64,000 nt of DNA from Posidonia oceanica (lineage: Eukaryota > Streptophyta > Magnoliopsida > Alismatales > Posidoniaceae): assembly GCA_037176725.1 (NCBI GenBank), contig JAZBRS010000020.1:54712001-54776000 (forward strand), in the 5' to 3' direction. The notes beneath the pieces are model-generated. The model was not told the DNA's origin. It saw only the letters and a program-made list of their open reading frames with translations, and made no database searches. Within the stretch, counting starts at the first letter, position 1, and the number at the start of each line of letters is the position of its first letter. Positions 43,401 to 53,583 of this stretch are shown in pieces. The position numbers and the translations under genes were made by a program.

Positions 43401-43484
43401 GACAGAAAGAGCAACCGGAGGGGCCGGAACGGAAACACCCTCCGTGACAGGAGTAGAAGAAGGCTCACTAACGTACTGGGCCAT
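40440..43484 (-). CDS. gag: Gag polyprotein of the Ogre-like element (copy 2)
   Basis: The first ATG of the frame (MAQYVSEPSS) is at 43484; the frame is open up to at least 43529. It ends at TAG 40440-40442, giving 1,014 residues. Residues about 1-340 are Pro-rich and low complexity. The retrotransposon gag (capsid) domain follows at about 350-520, with FEKYNGRGYPVAHLKAYC, SLTGPALKWFTSLD and the FLEQYSFN block. An altered zinc knuckle FCNFHRSVGHSTDNC lies at about 670-685. The C-terminal part is Pro-rich (PQPAPAFPPQQPYPLDRP) and ends with SIWDLIHTSAEHREAFLRVF. Gag forms the particle that holds RNA, RT and IN. The only break toward PR is one in-frame UAG. Confidence 0.85.
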   Translation of the reverse strand: MAQYVSEPSSTPVTEGVSVPAPPVALSVPLVPPPTPGFPPLTSLGSQYTPGQWQASLPPDPVAESILMTVTRVPETPLPPPSQGYVAFDIPSTTAATFAVESFPPGQFVSVPLVSQPSPALHFSVPTGETPEAQYQHLMELAQRLQGMALSVRPSPVSAVPEVPPRPVPAFHASTSAPPPRPSSQLLTVPTMGARLPPPAQYLAQHAPFPSGGQSFGPAGAQYLTGSLSGTLPVQQLALRHPPPIPAQHGIYSSPLHQVQHPAYTPAYTVPQHGYVGHPVAPPGDAMVDPEEHLGATHSAYVLATPADPSPTAAIPNPINNRMDVLEKALRLVQGTEHQTYQFRDLCCFPEAVLPPKFKIPDFEKYNGRGYPVAHLKAYCSDLAQLQADERLLICLFQKSLTGPALKWFTSLDMSAIKTWNDLSQAFLEQYSFNLDLVLKRADLIAIKQNFGEPFGEYVGSWRALASQVRDRPSDEESIEIVIKGAQPSLGALLSIQPVTTFAALIRAGARVESSLRSGNFPALSAFAKQAVISSNSANSSASNSNNSGSNNNRPKRKDSPKPAVAFVDSPAVPVRLPSRPAPAQMVYAPAPRNPHTPHITTTARPVYPAAPVQQGSHPRQRRPPAERRNFTPLVEPLTVILPKVASLLKFPEVRPPPSPLPHWFRPDLFCNFHRSVGHSTDNCFSLRNAIQDFIESGTIVIDTHEASTQARTHASASPAVPSHSGIVRQPLPEHSYPGGAGTSGIHSVFPFRPATSVVDPSDLISDISEPFPVSLYLAVVAGSESGIHLIRPRARPERPLAPPTVLPQAQSPVHLLARAQPSPPIHLLGRPQLHLLGRPQPAPAFPPQQPYPLDRPRHPVGPPVTPPVLAAHAPVVIDLTLNTHRIPYSYATEMCAEVTRSGRVYRPPAPATRPTHPGPVIPPPSGQPLADPTPDQPVVSQIPSQPVVTQLPVTTPAEPARITPPAARRSQPKVDLTSQLKKVKADISIWDLIHTSAEHREAFLRVFQAACVS

Positions 43485-44785
43485 CGCTGACCTAGAGCGT
43501 GTGAGAACAGGGCTGCGACGAGTATTCAAGCGGTGAGTCCTAAGAGGAGCTATCGTCGCAAATGCGGATAGCTCAGAGGGGGAATGGTCGCGAACTAAGT
43601 CGCAAAAAGGGCGTCAACGAGGGTCGATACTCGAGCTCTGGCAAAGGGAAACTCGCTTACCGATCACGCTGACACAACAGAAGGAAATTAGGGTTAGAAA
43701 CTAAAAGATGAATGCAAATGAGTTAGTTAAGTGGCATGAATGATGTGCATGCTTTCTAGTATGCCCCCCTTACCTAACTAGTGTTTCCTAGCAAGGCTGT
43801 CTACTCCGGGTATCCCTGGATGTACGAGTCACCGACTCAGGTCAGAAAAAGTAGGTCCCCTGTCTAACTCCCGGCCCAAAGCTCAGGTAATGACAGGGTG
43901 GTGCGTTGGTGGCCTCTACCCCGCCAAAGCGTAGGTGGTACCCTCTACTAACACCGACACGACCCCCGGACAAGGAGGGGACGGACCGACCAACTTATGC
44001 CATGCCCAAAGCAGTGGAACAAGAGGCCGGAACCGTCCTTCGCAGACTAGTAGGTGGACTCAGAGGAGAAGAATGCATGCCCTATATGATGCTTATGCAA
44101 AATGATTAGCGTTTTTTATCTTGCACATTTTATTAACCAAAGGGAGTGAAGGATTGTTTGTAGTCTCTAGTTGCCCCTAGGAGTTCCTTTTACTTGCATT
44201 TTTTAGTTAACCATGGGGGAAGCAGACAAGTCTCTACTATCCTAAGCATGGCAAGTGCAAAAGGGAAGAAAATCAGTCAAAATGGCAAGCAACCATCATA
44301 CAACACAACAAAAGGCATGTTCATGGCATGTGCGAGTGTTTGTGAATATGATGGTGAAAAAGAAACATTCATCAAGTCAAAAAGCATGTAAGCATAGTAT
44401 GTGCGTGTGTAGTGACATAGCAAGAGTGTAAAAGAAGTATTCAACGTTCAAAAAGCATGTATTTTAGCCAAACAAAGTATGTAGACATGTAATTGCGAGA
44501 ATTAAAGCAGTAATAAGCAAGTAAAGTAAAGTAAAAGGTAAAAGTAAGCAGACTGTAAAGGAGATAAGGGCACAAGCAAGACAGTAAGTAAATAAACAGG
44601 CAAAGGAGCAAAGCCAGGCAAAGGAAAGCGCAAACTGAGACAAAAGAGGTGCAAAACCTAAGCAAAGTAGCTACGAAGCGACTCGCTAGGAGTTTGCACA
44701 GAAAGGCGAGCAAAACAGGCGAAGAAGGCACACAAGGCAGACAAAGCTGCAAAACAGGCGAGCGAAAAGCCGGAGTCTAGTCTAC
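43485..44785 (-). other. Leader between PBS and gag (copy 2)
   Basis: About 1.3 kb without a recognisable gene. Some Ogre elements carry a further ORF before gag; none is visible here. The packaging signal would be expected in this region. Confidence 0.5.
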
Positions 44786-44803
44786 TCCCCAGCAGAGTCG
44801 CCA
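44786..44803 (-). promoter_or_regulatory. tRNA primer binding site (copy 2)
   Basis: On the minus strand TGGCGACTCTGCTGGGGA lies one base inside the 5' LTR end. It has the TGG start required by a tRNA CCA tail and the form known from Ogre elements, for which tRNA-Arg has been proposed as primer. Confidence 0.85.
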
Positions 44804-44804
44804 C

Positions 44805-47800
44805 TGTAGCGATCCCGATCGGAATCAGGCTCGCTATATAGCGGCGATTGGATCCGAGGAAGGGGCTCGACTCGAAAACGCTTGAAATCGAGGAGAAAAA
44901 GGAAAGATAAGACAAATCAGAGTCGCCACCATGTCTATTAACGGGAGACAAGGAAAATCGGGGAAATGCGTGAATTAACGCGCAAAATCGAGCAAGAAAT
45001 GCAAAGCAAAGCAATGCAAAGGAAAACAAATGCAAACAAATGCAAATGGGATGACTCTAGCCTAGGATAAGGGCAGTACGGTCATTGCGGGCCAGAAGAC
45101 AGGGTAAGGACTCCTGTTACGCGCGGGGAAGGTGTTAGGCACCCCCGACACGCCCGAGAATCGGTCTTTCTAGGCTTACACTCGCATACACAGGAAAATG
45201 CAGGATTGAATGCCTATGTGCCTATAAATGCCTAAATGAATGCTCAAGGTGTGCTCTAAGTGGGAAGAAACAAAGCAAGAAAGTAAACGTGCTCTCTAAG
45301 TGCTCAGCTGCGCTGTCTGTGTTCCGAATTAGGCGAAACCTAGCTCGTGAGAACTCCAGGCAGTAAGCATCACAGCCCTATATGCAAATGCAGGGGAGAA
45401 AGCAAAACGACGAGGAAACCATGCAATGCAATCGACATGCAAGGGAAAACGGCGTAAAACACGTAAAACTAGACTAGAAAAGAGCAAGGCACGCAGAACG
45501 GAGCGAAAAAATAAAACCGGCACGCAAAACAAGCGAGAAAGCAAGACAGCATGCAAAATGAGACAAGGAAGCAAAGAGGCACGCAAAACGGTGCAAAAAC
45601 GAGAGCGGCACGCGAAACGGTGCCAAAACAGCGAAGCAAAAAACCTCGGAAAAGCCATGCAAATGCAAGAATGCAGAGAAAAGATCAGAAGAGGCAAAAG
45701 GGAGTCAAAACAACGCATGTGTAAGAACAGACGTCATTTAGGACCACTCAGAGTAGGTGTGAAGACCTACAGAGGGAAGAGGGGGCAAACGGAGGGATTA
45801 CCACCTCTTTGCGACTGTTTCCCGCTGAACCATTCCACGGTGTGTCTCGCATGCTGCCCAAAGCTCGCGATGCGATCGGATCGTGGAAAAGGGGGAAGAA
45901 AGTCACATTAAGTGGTAAATCCAGGGAAAACACAACACAAAACACTCAGGAATACGCGAAACGGGGGTTGGAAGATACAAGCAGAAAGGGGAGACCCTAT
46001 TCTACATGCTCAAAGAAACAGGAAGCGAAAACAAGGAAAACTGTGCAAATGGCATGCAAATGAATGCAATGCAGGGGTTCAGGAGGACATACCTGGAAAT
46101 CCGGGAGCCTGATCTGAAATCTGTCTGGTCCATGCTGAAGGGCGCTTCGCTGCGGTCGCCTGGGCAGCTTACTTGAGAAGATCCAACGGCCGGATAGAAA
46201 GATAACGCAGCTTCAAGGCAGAAGGGCCAGAACAGGGGAGAAGAACAGATCTAGGTGTTCAGGAGGTCCTAAGGGTGTGCAAAAAGGTCCTCCCAGGTGA
46301 AGGGGAGCTAAAAGGGCTTGGTGTGTGCAAGAAGATGCTGAAATGCAAGACTAGGTGGATGCAGAATGCATGCAAAAGCAAGAAAAAGCAAAGAGAAGAA
46401 ATTGGGAAAAGCTAGGAGTTCAGAAAACATTTTGAAAAAGAAAGGGGCTAAAAATGCAAATTTCCCAGAAAACAGGGGTCCACAGGAAAGGATTTCGAAA
46501 ACAGGGGAGGACAGGGGTCCATTTTGCAAAAAACTAGGCTCAGAAAGTTGTTTTGAAAAGGGGGTATGCTTTGAAAGAGGTTTTAAAAGCAGAAAGGGAT
46601 CAGAAAGTAATTTTGGAAAAACTGGGGTCTAAAATGCAAATTTTCCAGAAAACAAGGTTCTGGGGAGTCTGGGAATACTAGTGGAGAGTCTGCATGCAAT
46701 TTGGTAAGCATAGGAGCTAAAATGCAAGCTAGGGGCAAAATGGTCTTTTCACATGATTTTTTTAAAAGATGCAAGGACCTATGTGTGATTTTCAAATCAT
46801 GCAGGGGTCAAATATGCAATTTTATATGGAAAACATGCTCTGAAAATCAGGTAACAGGACTGCAGTGCAATTTTTAGAAAGAACAGGGTTGAAAATGCAA
46901 TATAATAAGCCAAAATACATGCAGCATAGTTACTGTCCATTTAAAATGGACCTAACTGCAAAAATGCAGAACTAGAAGGTAAAAATGCAATGCAGTATGC
47001 AAAAATCAAAAATAAAAGCTAAGTTCCTACAGTGCATGGACCTATATGCAAAATCAGAAACATGCGGGGGGCCAGAATGCAATGCAGTATGGCAAAATAT
47101 ATGCAAATAAATGAACTGATTTAAGACAGGACTTACATGAAAAAATCGAAAACAGAGGGGCTAAAATGCAAAATAATATAACAGCACAGCACAGTAACAG
47201 GACTAAAAGGCAAATATGGAAAAACAGAAACATAAGTTGCAATTTAGCATGGTACTTGATTAAAAACTAAGCAGAATAAATGGCAGGAGGACTGAAACGC
47301 AAAAATAACAGAACTTAAGCTAGACATGCAATATTTACACCTAAAACTATATAAACAAGAAAATAAATGCACAGTAACTGGTCGACGGCTACGAGTACTG
47401 TAGCAGAACGCCGGCAGTACTCGTGGCCGCCGACAGGGGAGGCTGAGGAGGCGCGGGAGGGCGGAGCTTGATGCTAGCATTCGTGCGGAGCTTCGGGGAC
47501 TGCTGGAGCGGCATTCTGTTGGTCGGAGCGTCCGGAGGAACAGCAGCCGGCGCCGGAGAAGGAGAACTGACCGGCGAGTCGAGGACGGAGCAGGAGATTG
47601 GGAAAGCTACTTCCGGGCGGCGGGAAAGCATCAGGGGGAGAAGAGGAAGCTAGGGGAGGTTGGACTGACCTGATTGCGCGTCTGAGTCGCCCTCCCGACG
47701 TCGGTGGCTTCAGCAGTCGCCGGAGGAGGTCGTCCGGTCGCTGCGGGCGTCGCCGATCGCTCGCGAAGGTTGGAGCTGCCTTAGAACATCCCTCCGGTGC

Positions 47801-50545
47801 TTCCTGATCGATCAGACTGAAGCTCTACAGCTCGGGTGAGGATTCGGCACTTTTGGGTTCCCGGAATGCTGCCGGAGGTCGGGGAGGGTGTTTGCTGCTC
47901 CTCAGGCTGGATGGAGTGTTCTGGAAGATTGCTGGAGGTTCGGGGAGCGATTCTGGGTGATTGGATTGCTGTTCTAGAGGCTGTGGAGGAAGTTTGAGAG
48001 TTGAGTCGATTTTTGGTCAGTGGTTGATGCAGGTGTTTGTAGTGGAGCTCTCGGTTTGTGGTGGGTGGCTGGGTTTGATGGTTGGTGTTTTGAGAAGGTG
48101 GAGGTCCAGTGAGTCTCTGGATGAAGTTTGGGAGAAGGCGGTGAGCTGGAGTAGAGGGAATTGTGAATGGAGTTAGGTTGGGTTTACAGTTGGAGCTTCA
48201 GGTGGTGTTCAGGTGATTTGGGGTGGTTCCAGGCGGTGGAAAGGCAATGGGGCGGTGGAGGATGAAGGTCTGGTGTTGGGTGAGATTGGGGAAGCAAAGG
48301 GGAGAAGAATGGAGGCTGGGAAAGGTGTCGGATTACTGGGAAAGAAAGAGGAGGATTTGCTGAAGATTTCGGCAGAGAGGGGGAAAGGAATTGTGTGGAA
48401 GCTACTGGAGAATTGGAGGCTCTCTCCGGGACGCAAAGGTGGACGCTCAAACCACTCCCTCTGACCACTCTCTCTTCTGGAAATGGAGGAGGCAGAGAAG
48501 AAGAGGAAGGAGTCGTTTCAAGTGGAAGAAAAGGGTGGAAATGCTCTCTGGAATTGGACGCGACTCTGGGTTCGCTCCGGAATTCTCTGTCCGCTCTGAA
48601 GTTGAAGATCGCTCACTGCCCCCCTCCCCCCCGGAGCTGAAGGACGCAGGCTTATATGAGGAGGAGCCGCTGGCACGCGCGCTGAAAAAATTTGAATCCA
48701 ACGGCGTTGCACTGCAGCAGAGGAGACGGCGAGACGACCGACACTCAATGCCTCCGGATTTGGTGCTGAGATGGAGGAGACGGCGGGCTGCTGTAGATGA
48801 AAGGATGGAGCTTCGAATTTGAACAATGGAAGGAAGGCTGTTGCCGCAGCTCGCGGGAGAATCGATGGAAAGAAAAAAACGCAGAGAAAGACTGAGGAAG
48901 AAGAAGGGTGGGGAAGGCCGAACTGTGGGCCGAAGGAAAAAATGAAGAAATAAAAGAAAAGAGGAAACGGGCTGGATTGAGCCCAGTAAAGAAAAGAAAG
49001 AATGGAAGAGAAAAGTAAGAAAGAAAGAGAGGGTAGAATGGGGAAATAAAATAGGAAAAAATAAACTAAAAATAGATGAAAATGCCAGAAGGATTGTGCT
49101 GCAGGTTAGGATTTTAATTAAGATTTTTAATGGTCATTTTGAGTTGATTAATGTGTTTTGGGCTTGATTAGGGTTTTAGGGTTTTGGTTTTGCTTTTAAT
49201 TGGTTTTCACTTGATTAAGTGTTTGTTAAACCTCTTTTAAATTGTTTTAAAAATTGTATTTCCCTTGCTGGACACTTAGGATGTTAATTAGGATTTTTAG
49301 GATTTAATTTCGTATTAATCAGGGTTGGTTTTAAGTTTTTAAGTTTTAGTCTTCTTAGGGTTTCTTCCTTTTAAGTCTTTTAAGTCATGTTTGGATTTTT
49401 ATTTATTGGTTTTTTCTTGAAGTTTTTAGTTGGATTTTTCTGATTTGATAGGGTGTTTTTTAAGTCTTTCAGATGTGTTTTTCTTTTCTTTTTTAATTAA
49501 GTTTTTTACTTGTTTTTCTTATGTTTATTAAGTTAAGTCTTTTGCCTTCTTTAATTACTTGTTTTAGTGTTTGATTTTTAATTCTCCTTTTTAGGGTTTG
49601 TCTTTTAATTCTTCTGATGGGGTTTTTATTTTTGGTGGGTTTTGATTCTATTTTAGCTTTTTCCTTGATTTTTCAGTGTTTTCTTTTGATTTGTTTTGCA
49701 TTTTTTAGTTTGCATGTTTGGTTTTCTTTTTAGCTTGATTTAGTTAAGTTTAAGTTGTTAATTGCTTGTTTAACATTTTTTAATTGTTTTTCTTAGGGTT
49801 CTGATTTGTTTCTTTTGTGTTTTGAGATTTTACAGATTTTTATGGGTTTTTGTGGATTTTTGCAGAAGGGGGAAAAGGAAAAGAGAAGGAAGAAAGAAAT
49901 GGAAGAGGGAGATAAGAGGAAAAGAGATAGGTTGGAGGAAAACGATTTTTTAAAATTCAGAAAAAGCGTTAAAAATAAAGTAAAAATAGGGATAAGATAG
50001 AGGAAGGATAGAAGCACAGAGGGGGCCCACAGCCAGACCAGAAAAAGGACAAGAAGGGGATGAAAAGAGAGATGATAATCAGGAGAGAGAGAGGAGAGAG
50101 AAAATGATAATCCCGGAGAGAGAAAAGGATAATTTGGGTGAAAGAGGGTCTTAATGGTCTTGGAATGGAGTGAGAATTGGTGAGTGGGTAGTCTAGGATT
50201 TGAAGTGTTGGTTCTGAAGTTTTGGTTTGATTCTAAGAAGGTTTTGGATGGGTTCCAAGGCGTAGAAAAAGGGCAGTTTCACCTAGGTTCCCTATGGTTT
50301 TTGGGAATGGGTTAGGTTTGGAAATTTCTAGGTTTTTGGGTAGGCTTGTTGGGTGGATAGTGGTGGATTTTTCTATGGATTTTGGTTAGGTTTTGAGGTT
50401 GGGAAGGGGGGTAAAGGTTTAGGTCAAAACAGGCAGATTTTGAAGGGTAGAGAGGAGGATTAGGGTTAGGGTTTGGTTGGGGTTTGATCCAGCAATCACC
50501 AAGAGGGCTCCAAGGGTCCGGGCCTGCCAAGATGGGGTGTCAACA
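44805..50545 (-). repeat. 5' LTR of copy 2, 5,741 bp
   Basis: It is the second copy of the LTR at 22463-28204, with the same ends (TGTTGACACCCC...ATCGCTACA on the minus strand). A one-base indel lies near 46982. The TATA box is at 48650-48659, the hairpin repeats at about 45530-45635 and the PBS-like word at 44918-44928. Confidence 0.95.
48650..48659 (-). promoter_or_regulatory. TATA box in the 5' LTR of copy 2
   Basis: TCATATAAGC on the minus strand is the candidate promoter of the full-length transcript. Confidence 0.55.
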
Positions 50546-50550
50546 CCTTG
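50546..50550. repeat. Target site duplication CCTTG (right)
   Basis: It matches CCTTG at 22458-22462. Confidence 0.9.
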
Positions 50551-50843
50551 TGTCATATAAATTTGGGTCAAATTTGCATGTTTTGAACTGCATAAGTTTT
50601 TTCTACATGTTTTTCACATACGGTTTTCTTAGTCTCCCGGTTATGATAGATTAGGTGGTGACTTCATGTCTTTTCTCTTGTTTTCCTTTGCACTTGCCCT
50701 ATTTTTTCCGGTGTTTTTCGGAGTCGAGTCCCTCTCGGATGCACCGTTGGCCATGACCTGACCACCCCGTAGGGAGTGGCCCAACCGTCGTCCAGCTAGA
50801 TGGTCACACATATCATTTCAAAGTACCTAAAGGCAAAACCTAT
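50551..50843 (+). repeat. 3' LTR of copy 1, continued
   Basis: The words tctcccggttatgatagattaggtgg and ttttcggagtcgagtccctctcggat line up in order with the end part of the LTR at 53584-56868 (tctcccaacttaatagacctggtgg...cctcggatcc). This shows that the sequence left of copy 2 resumes here. The exact LTR end is not clear; it may lie near 50760 or beyond the solo LTR. Confidence 0.6.
50839..50843. repeat. Target site duplication CCTAT (left)
   Basis: CCTAT precedes the solo LTR and CCTGT follows it (52986-52990), a five-base duplication with one difference. Confidence 0.55.
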
Positions 50844-52985
50844 TGTCACGCCTCGGCGCGACCAAAATAGCATCAACTACCCAAATGATATTTAAACAAT
50901 CATTAAACAAATAAACATTCAATTACAATTGAGAATAAATTTAAAACTTTTACAAAACTATTAAAATACTCCCAAGATCCCCAGTGTGCGGCTACGTGGC
51001 TCCTAAACAAGCATCAGGCTGGACTGTACCTTGACCCTGCACCTGAAAACCAAAACACAAAACACGCGTGAGTGACATCTAAGTCACCCAGTACGTGTCA
51101 CGCAAAACCACGGCATACGAAAGCAAAATATATCATCTAGGGCAATAACATCCAACACATCGTAAATCACAATAATCCATGCTATTTAAAACATAACATT
51201 CATTTTATAAAACCACATGCTTTTATAAAGCTATGCGCATTTTCTACCAAAATATGCATTCTCAAATCCACACTCACACACACTTTGATTCCAAATCTAA
51301 GCGAACACTCTGGCCACAGGTGAACGACACCAGCCATAAGCAGTTGCAGATGACACATGCATCTCTTAGCTGCAATGCCACGAAGACTACCCCATGTGGG
51401 AGAACAATCCGCCCTGGGAACCCAGCCCTCAATTTATATCATGATCATTTCCATGATCAACATCATTATCAACATGGGGTTATGCACTCTGGCGTCCCTT
51501 GGTGCCCGAGAGTCTGGGGACTCCAACCCCAGCCCCAGCCAGCACCGGCATAGAGGGTAGACCGTCTGTTTCAACAGGTCCTGCTATACCGCTAACCTCA
51601 CCCTAGGCTATCTGGCTCTCGAACCAACAAGTGTATTCAAACACCCCTGGCTACTAGTCAGAAGCTTCGGTTTATTGGTCCTTCCAAAACCACGGAAACC
51701 ATTTCCAAACTCTTTTCACAAACATGCATTTCTTTTTCAAAATCATTTGGAAATCCTTTGAAAATCATTCCTCATAATCCACAAATCTTACATTTTATCA
51801 AAACATCCATAAATCATATCAAATCATAATAAAGCCAAATGCATCGAAAACCCAAATCTTTCTTCTTTAGAAACCATTTTACCCCTAAAACGGCATACCA
51901 AAATTCACACCGGTCGACCGAAAATCCCTGATTCGGTACAACCAAATCAACTAGTTGACCGTTTCTGGGTTCTGAGTTCAGATTTTAGACCTAAAATGGC
52001 ATACCGAAACTGTCACCGGTCGACCAAAAAACCCTGATTCGGTAGGACCAAATCAACCGGTTGACCGTTTCTGGGTTCTGGTCTAAATCTGACAGCTAAA
52101 CGGGAGACCGATATTGATCGGTGTATCGATTTCCTACAGAAACTGGCATACCATTTGCAAAACGGTGTACCGTTCTGGGCGATGTCTGAAAATAAAAACA
52201 GGAACCAAAACAAATCGACCGAGCTTGGAACTTCAACTGATTCCACCACAAAAATCCACAAAGCACGAGTAAATACTAGAATCAAAGCCTCACACGTGCT
52301 CTACACTTGGGCACAAAAATCAAACCAATCCATGCATCATGCATCAAGATATTAAATCACAAAGCTCAAGAGGTCAAAACGAACCCATTCCACATTTTAA
52401 TCAAAACCACTCAAAACTAAATAAAATCCTACAATTATCATGGCATAGCTAGATCACATGCATTCAAAACATTTAGGCATGAATTTAGGAAGGAATTTGA
52501 GGGGGAGAACACGCACCACACCGGCGAACTCTCAACCTCCAACTCCAGCCTCCGGCGAGCAAAACCACCTCCTCCAGCCATCGGGCACAAGAACACCTCT
52601 CTGGCACGCCTCCACTCCTCCAAGCACCGACCTCCTCTCTTCTTCCTCCTCCAACCGCCGGTGATTCACATGGTGGCAGCGATCGTCGGTGGTGGAAGGA
52701 AAAATGAGAAAGGAAAAGGAAGAAGGGAAGAAAGAAAAGAGAAGGGCACATGTGGAGAAAAATTGGGAAAATTGCGTTCCCACCCATTTTTCACCACAAA
52801 CCACACACAAGCCCTTAGCTTTCATTCCATCAAGCCCTTACTTTCTCTTGGCCACACCAAACAACTTTGAGGAGCCAGAAACAAAACCACCAGAGATACA
52901 CAAACACCAACACACAACAACAACAGGGAATGATTTTTCAAAAATAATTAACTCAAATTATATTATGAAAAATCAAGATATTACA
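50844..52985 (-). repeat. Solo LTR, 2,142 bp, gypsy-like
   Basis: On the minus strand it begins TGTAATATCTTG and ends GGCGTGACA, ends common in gypsy LTRs. A near-perfect TSD flanks it, and no PBS or PPT adjoins it. It contains a 106-bp tandem repeat (51885-52190) full of palindromes. Open frames at 52430-53060 have no domain; one candidate 5' leader is Arg/Ser rich and not convincing. Confidence 0.65.
51885..52190. repeat. 106-bp tandem repeat with paired palindromes
   Basis: Units start at 51885, 51991 and 52096 (ctaaaa(c/t)ggcatacc; the third is diverged). The first two hold TCAACTAGTTGA (51947-51958) and TCAACCGGTTGA (52053-52064), both perfect palindromes at the same place with both halves changed. 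Confidence 0.8.
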
Positions 52986-53583
52986 CCTGTAACACAAGAT
53001 AAGGTGAGGATTTCATCACCCTTCCTTAGCCCACAAACAACAAAAGAAAGCATCAAGCATTGACCTAAGCTTTAATTAAAATCAAGTAGACGTTGGCCTC
53101 GAGGACTCGAGCTCAATAGGACAAGTAAAACCTAGGGAGAATTGGATTTGAAATTCTTATTTCTTGTTGGTGTCTAAGAAAAGTAGTTCACGAGGCCCGA
53201 CCTCTTAAAAGGTAAAGTGGTTATTTAATTATGTTCGTTGCTTATGCACGGAGAGCCTCCGACTTTCCTCCACTGATCTGTCTAACTTGGTTTGAGAAAT
53301 TGTGAACCAAGGATCTTGAAGGTTGACTTGGAAGTTAGGAGCTGTCTAGATTTTAGGTCAACCATAGAATTAGGATCTGTGTGACTTGTGTGATTAAACT
53401 AGGCATCTTTCTCCTCTATCTGTAATCTCCTCATCTATTAGGTTCTCATTTTCTCATATTTTCTTCCTTTCTATCTTCATTGCATTTTGTTAGTTTATTC
53501 CATTCTTTTTAATTAACATTTCTCAAAAAAAAAAAGAAAGAAAGAAAAAGAAAGTCGCTCTTGTGCATGCACATGTGGGTTCG
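52986..53583. other. Unassigned sequence between two LTRs
   Basis: No gene or known motif is found. An A/G-rich tract (53525-53554, aaaaaaaaaagaaagaaag) lies about 30 bases before the next LTR. It could be an old poly(A) tail or simple repeat. Confidence 0.35.

Larger units (their letters stand above)
22463..50545 (-). mobile_element. Complete Ogre-like Ty3/gypsy element, 28,083 bp (copy 2)
   Basis: Two near-identical LTRs (22463-28204 and 44805-50545), a CCTTG target duplication, a PBS (44786-44803) and a PPT (28205-28217) define a full element on the minus strand. The internal region holds gag, PR, RT, RNase H, aRNH, IN, an extra ORF and five tandem-repeat blocks. The size is in the range of the largest LTR retrotransposons known (Ogre). 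It is inserted in the 3' LTR of copy 1. In the first 600 aligned LTR bases I count ten substitutions by eye, so the insertion is young but not very recent. Stops in pol make autonomous transposition unlikely unless some are read through. Confidence 0.95.

Noticed and set aside
52458..53063. Possible short gene in and after the solo LTR
   Set aside because: Frames run across the LTR edge at 52985 and have no recognisable domain or start context.
53525..53554. Poly(A) tail of a LINE or SINE
   Set aside because: No LINE coding sequence, SINE boxes or target duplication could be found; it may be a simple repeat.
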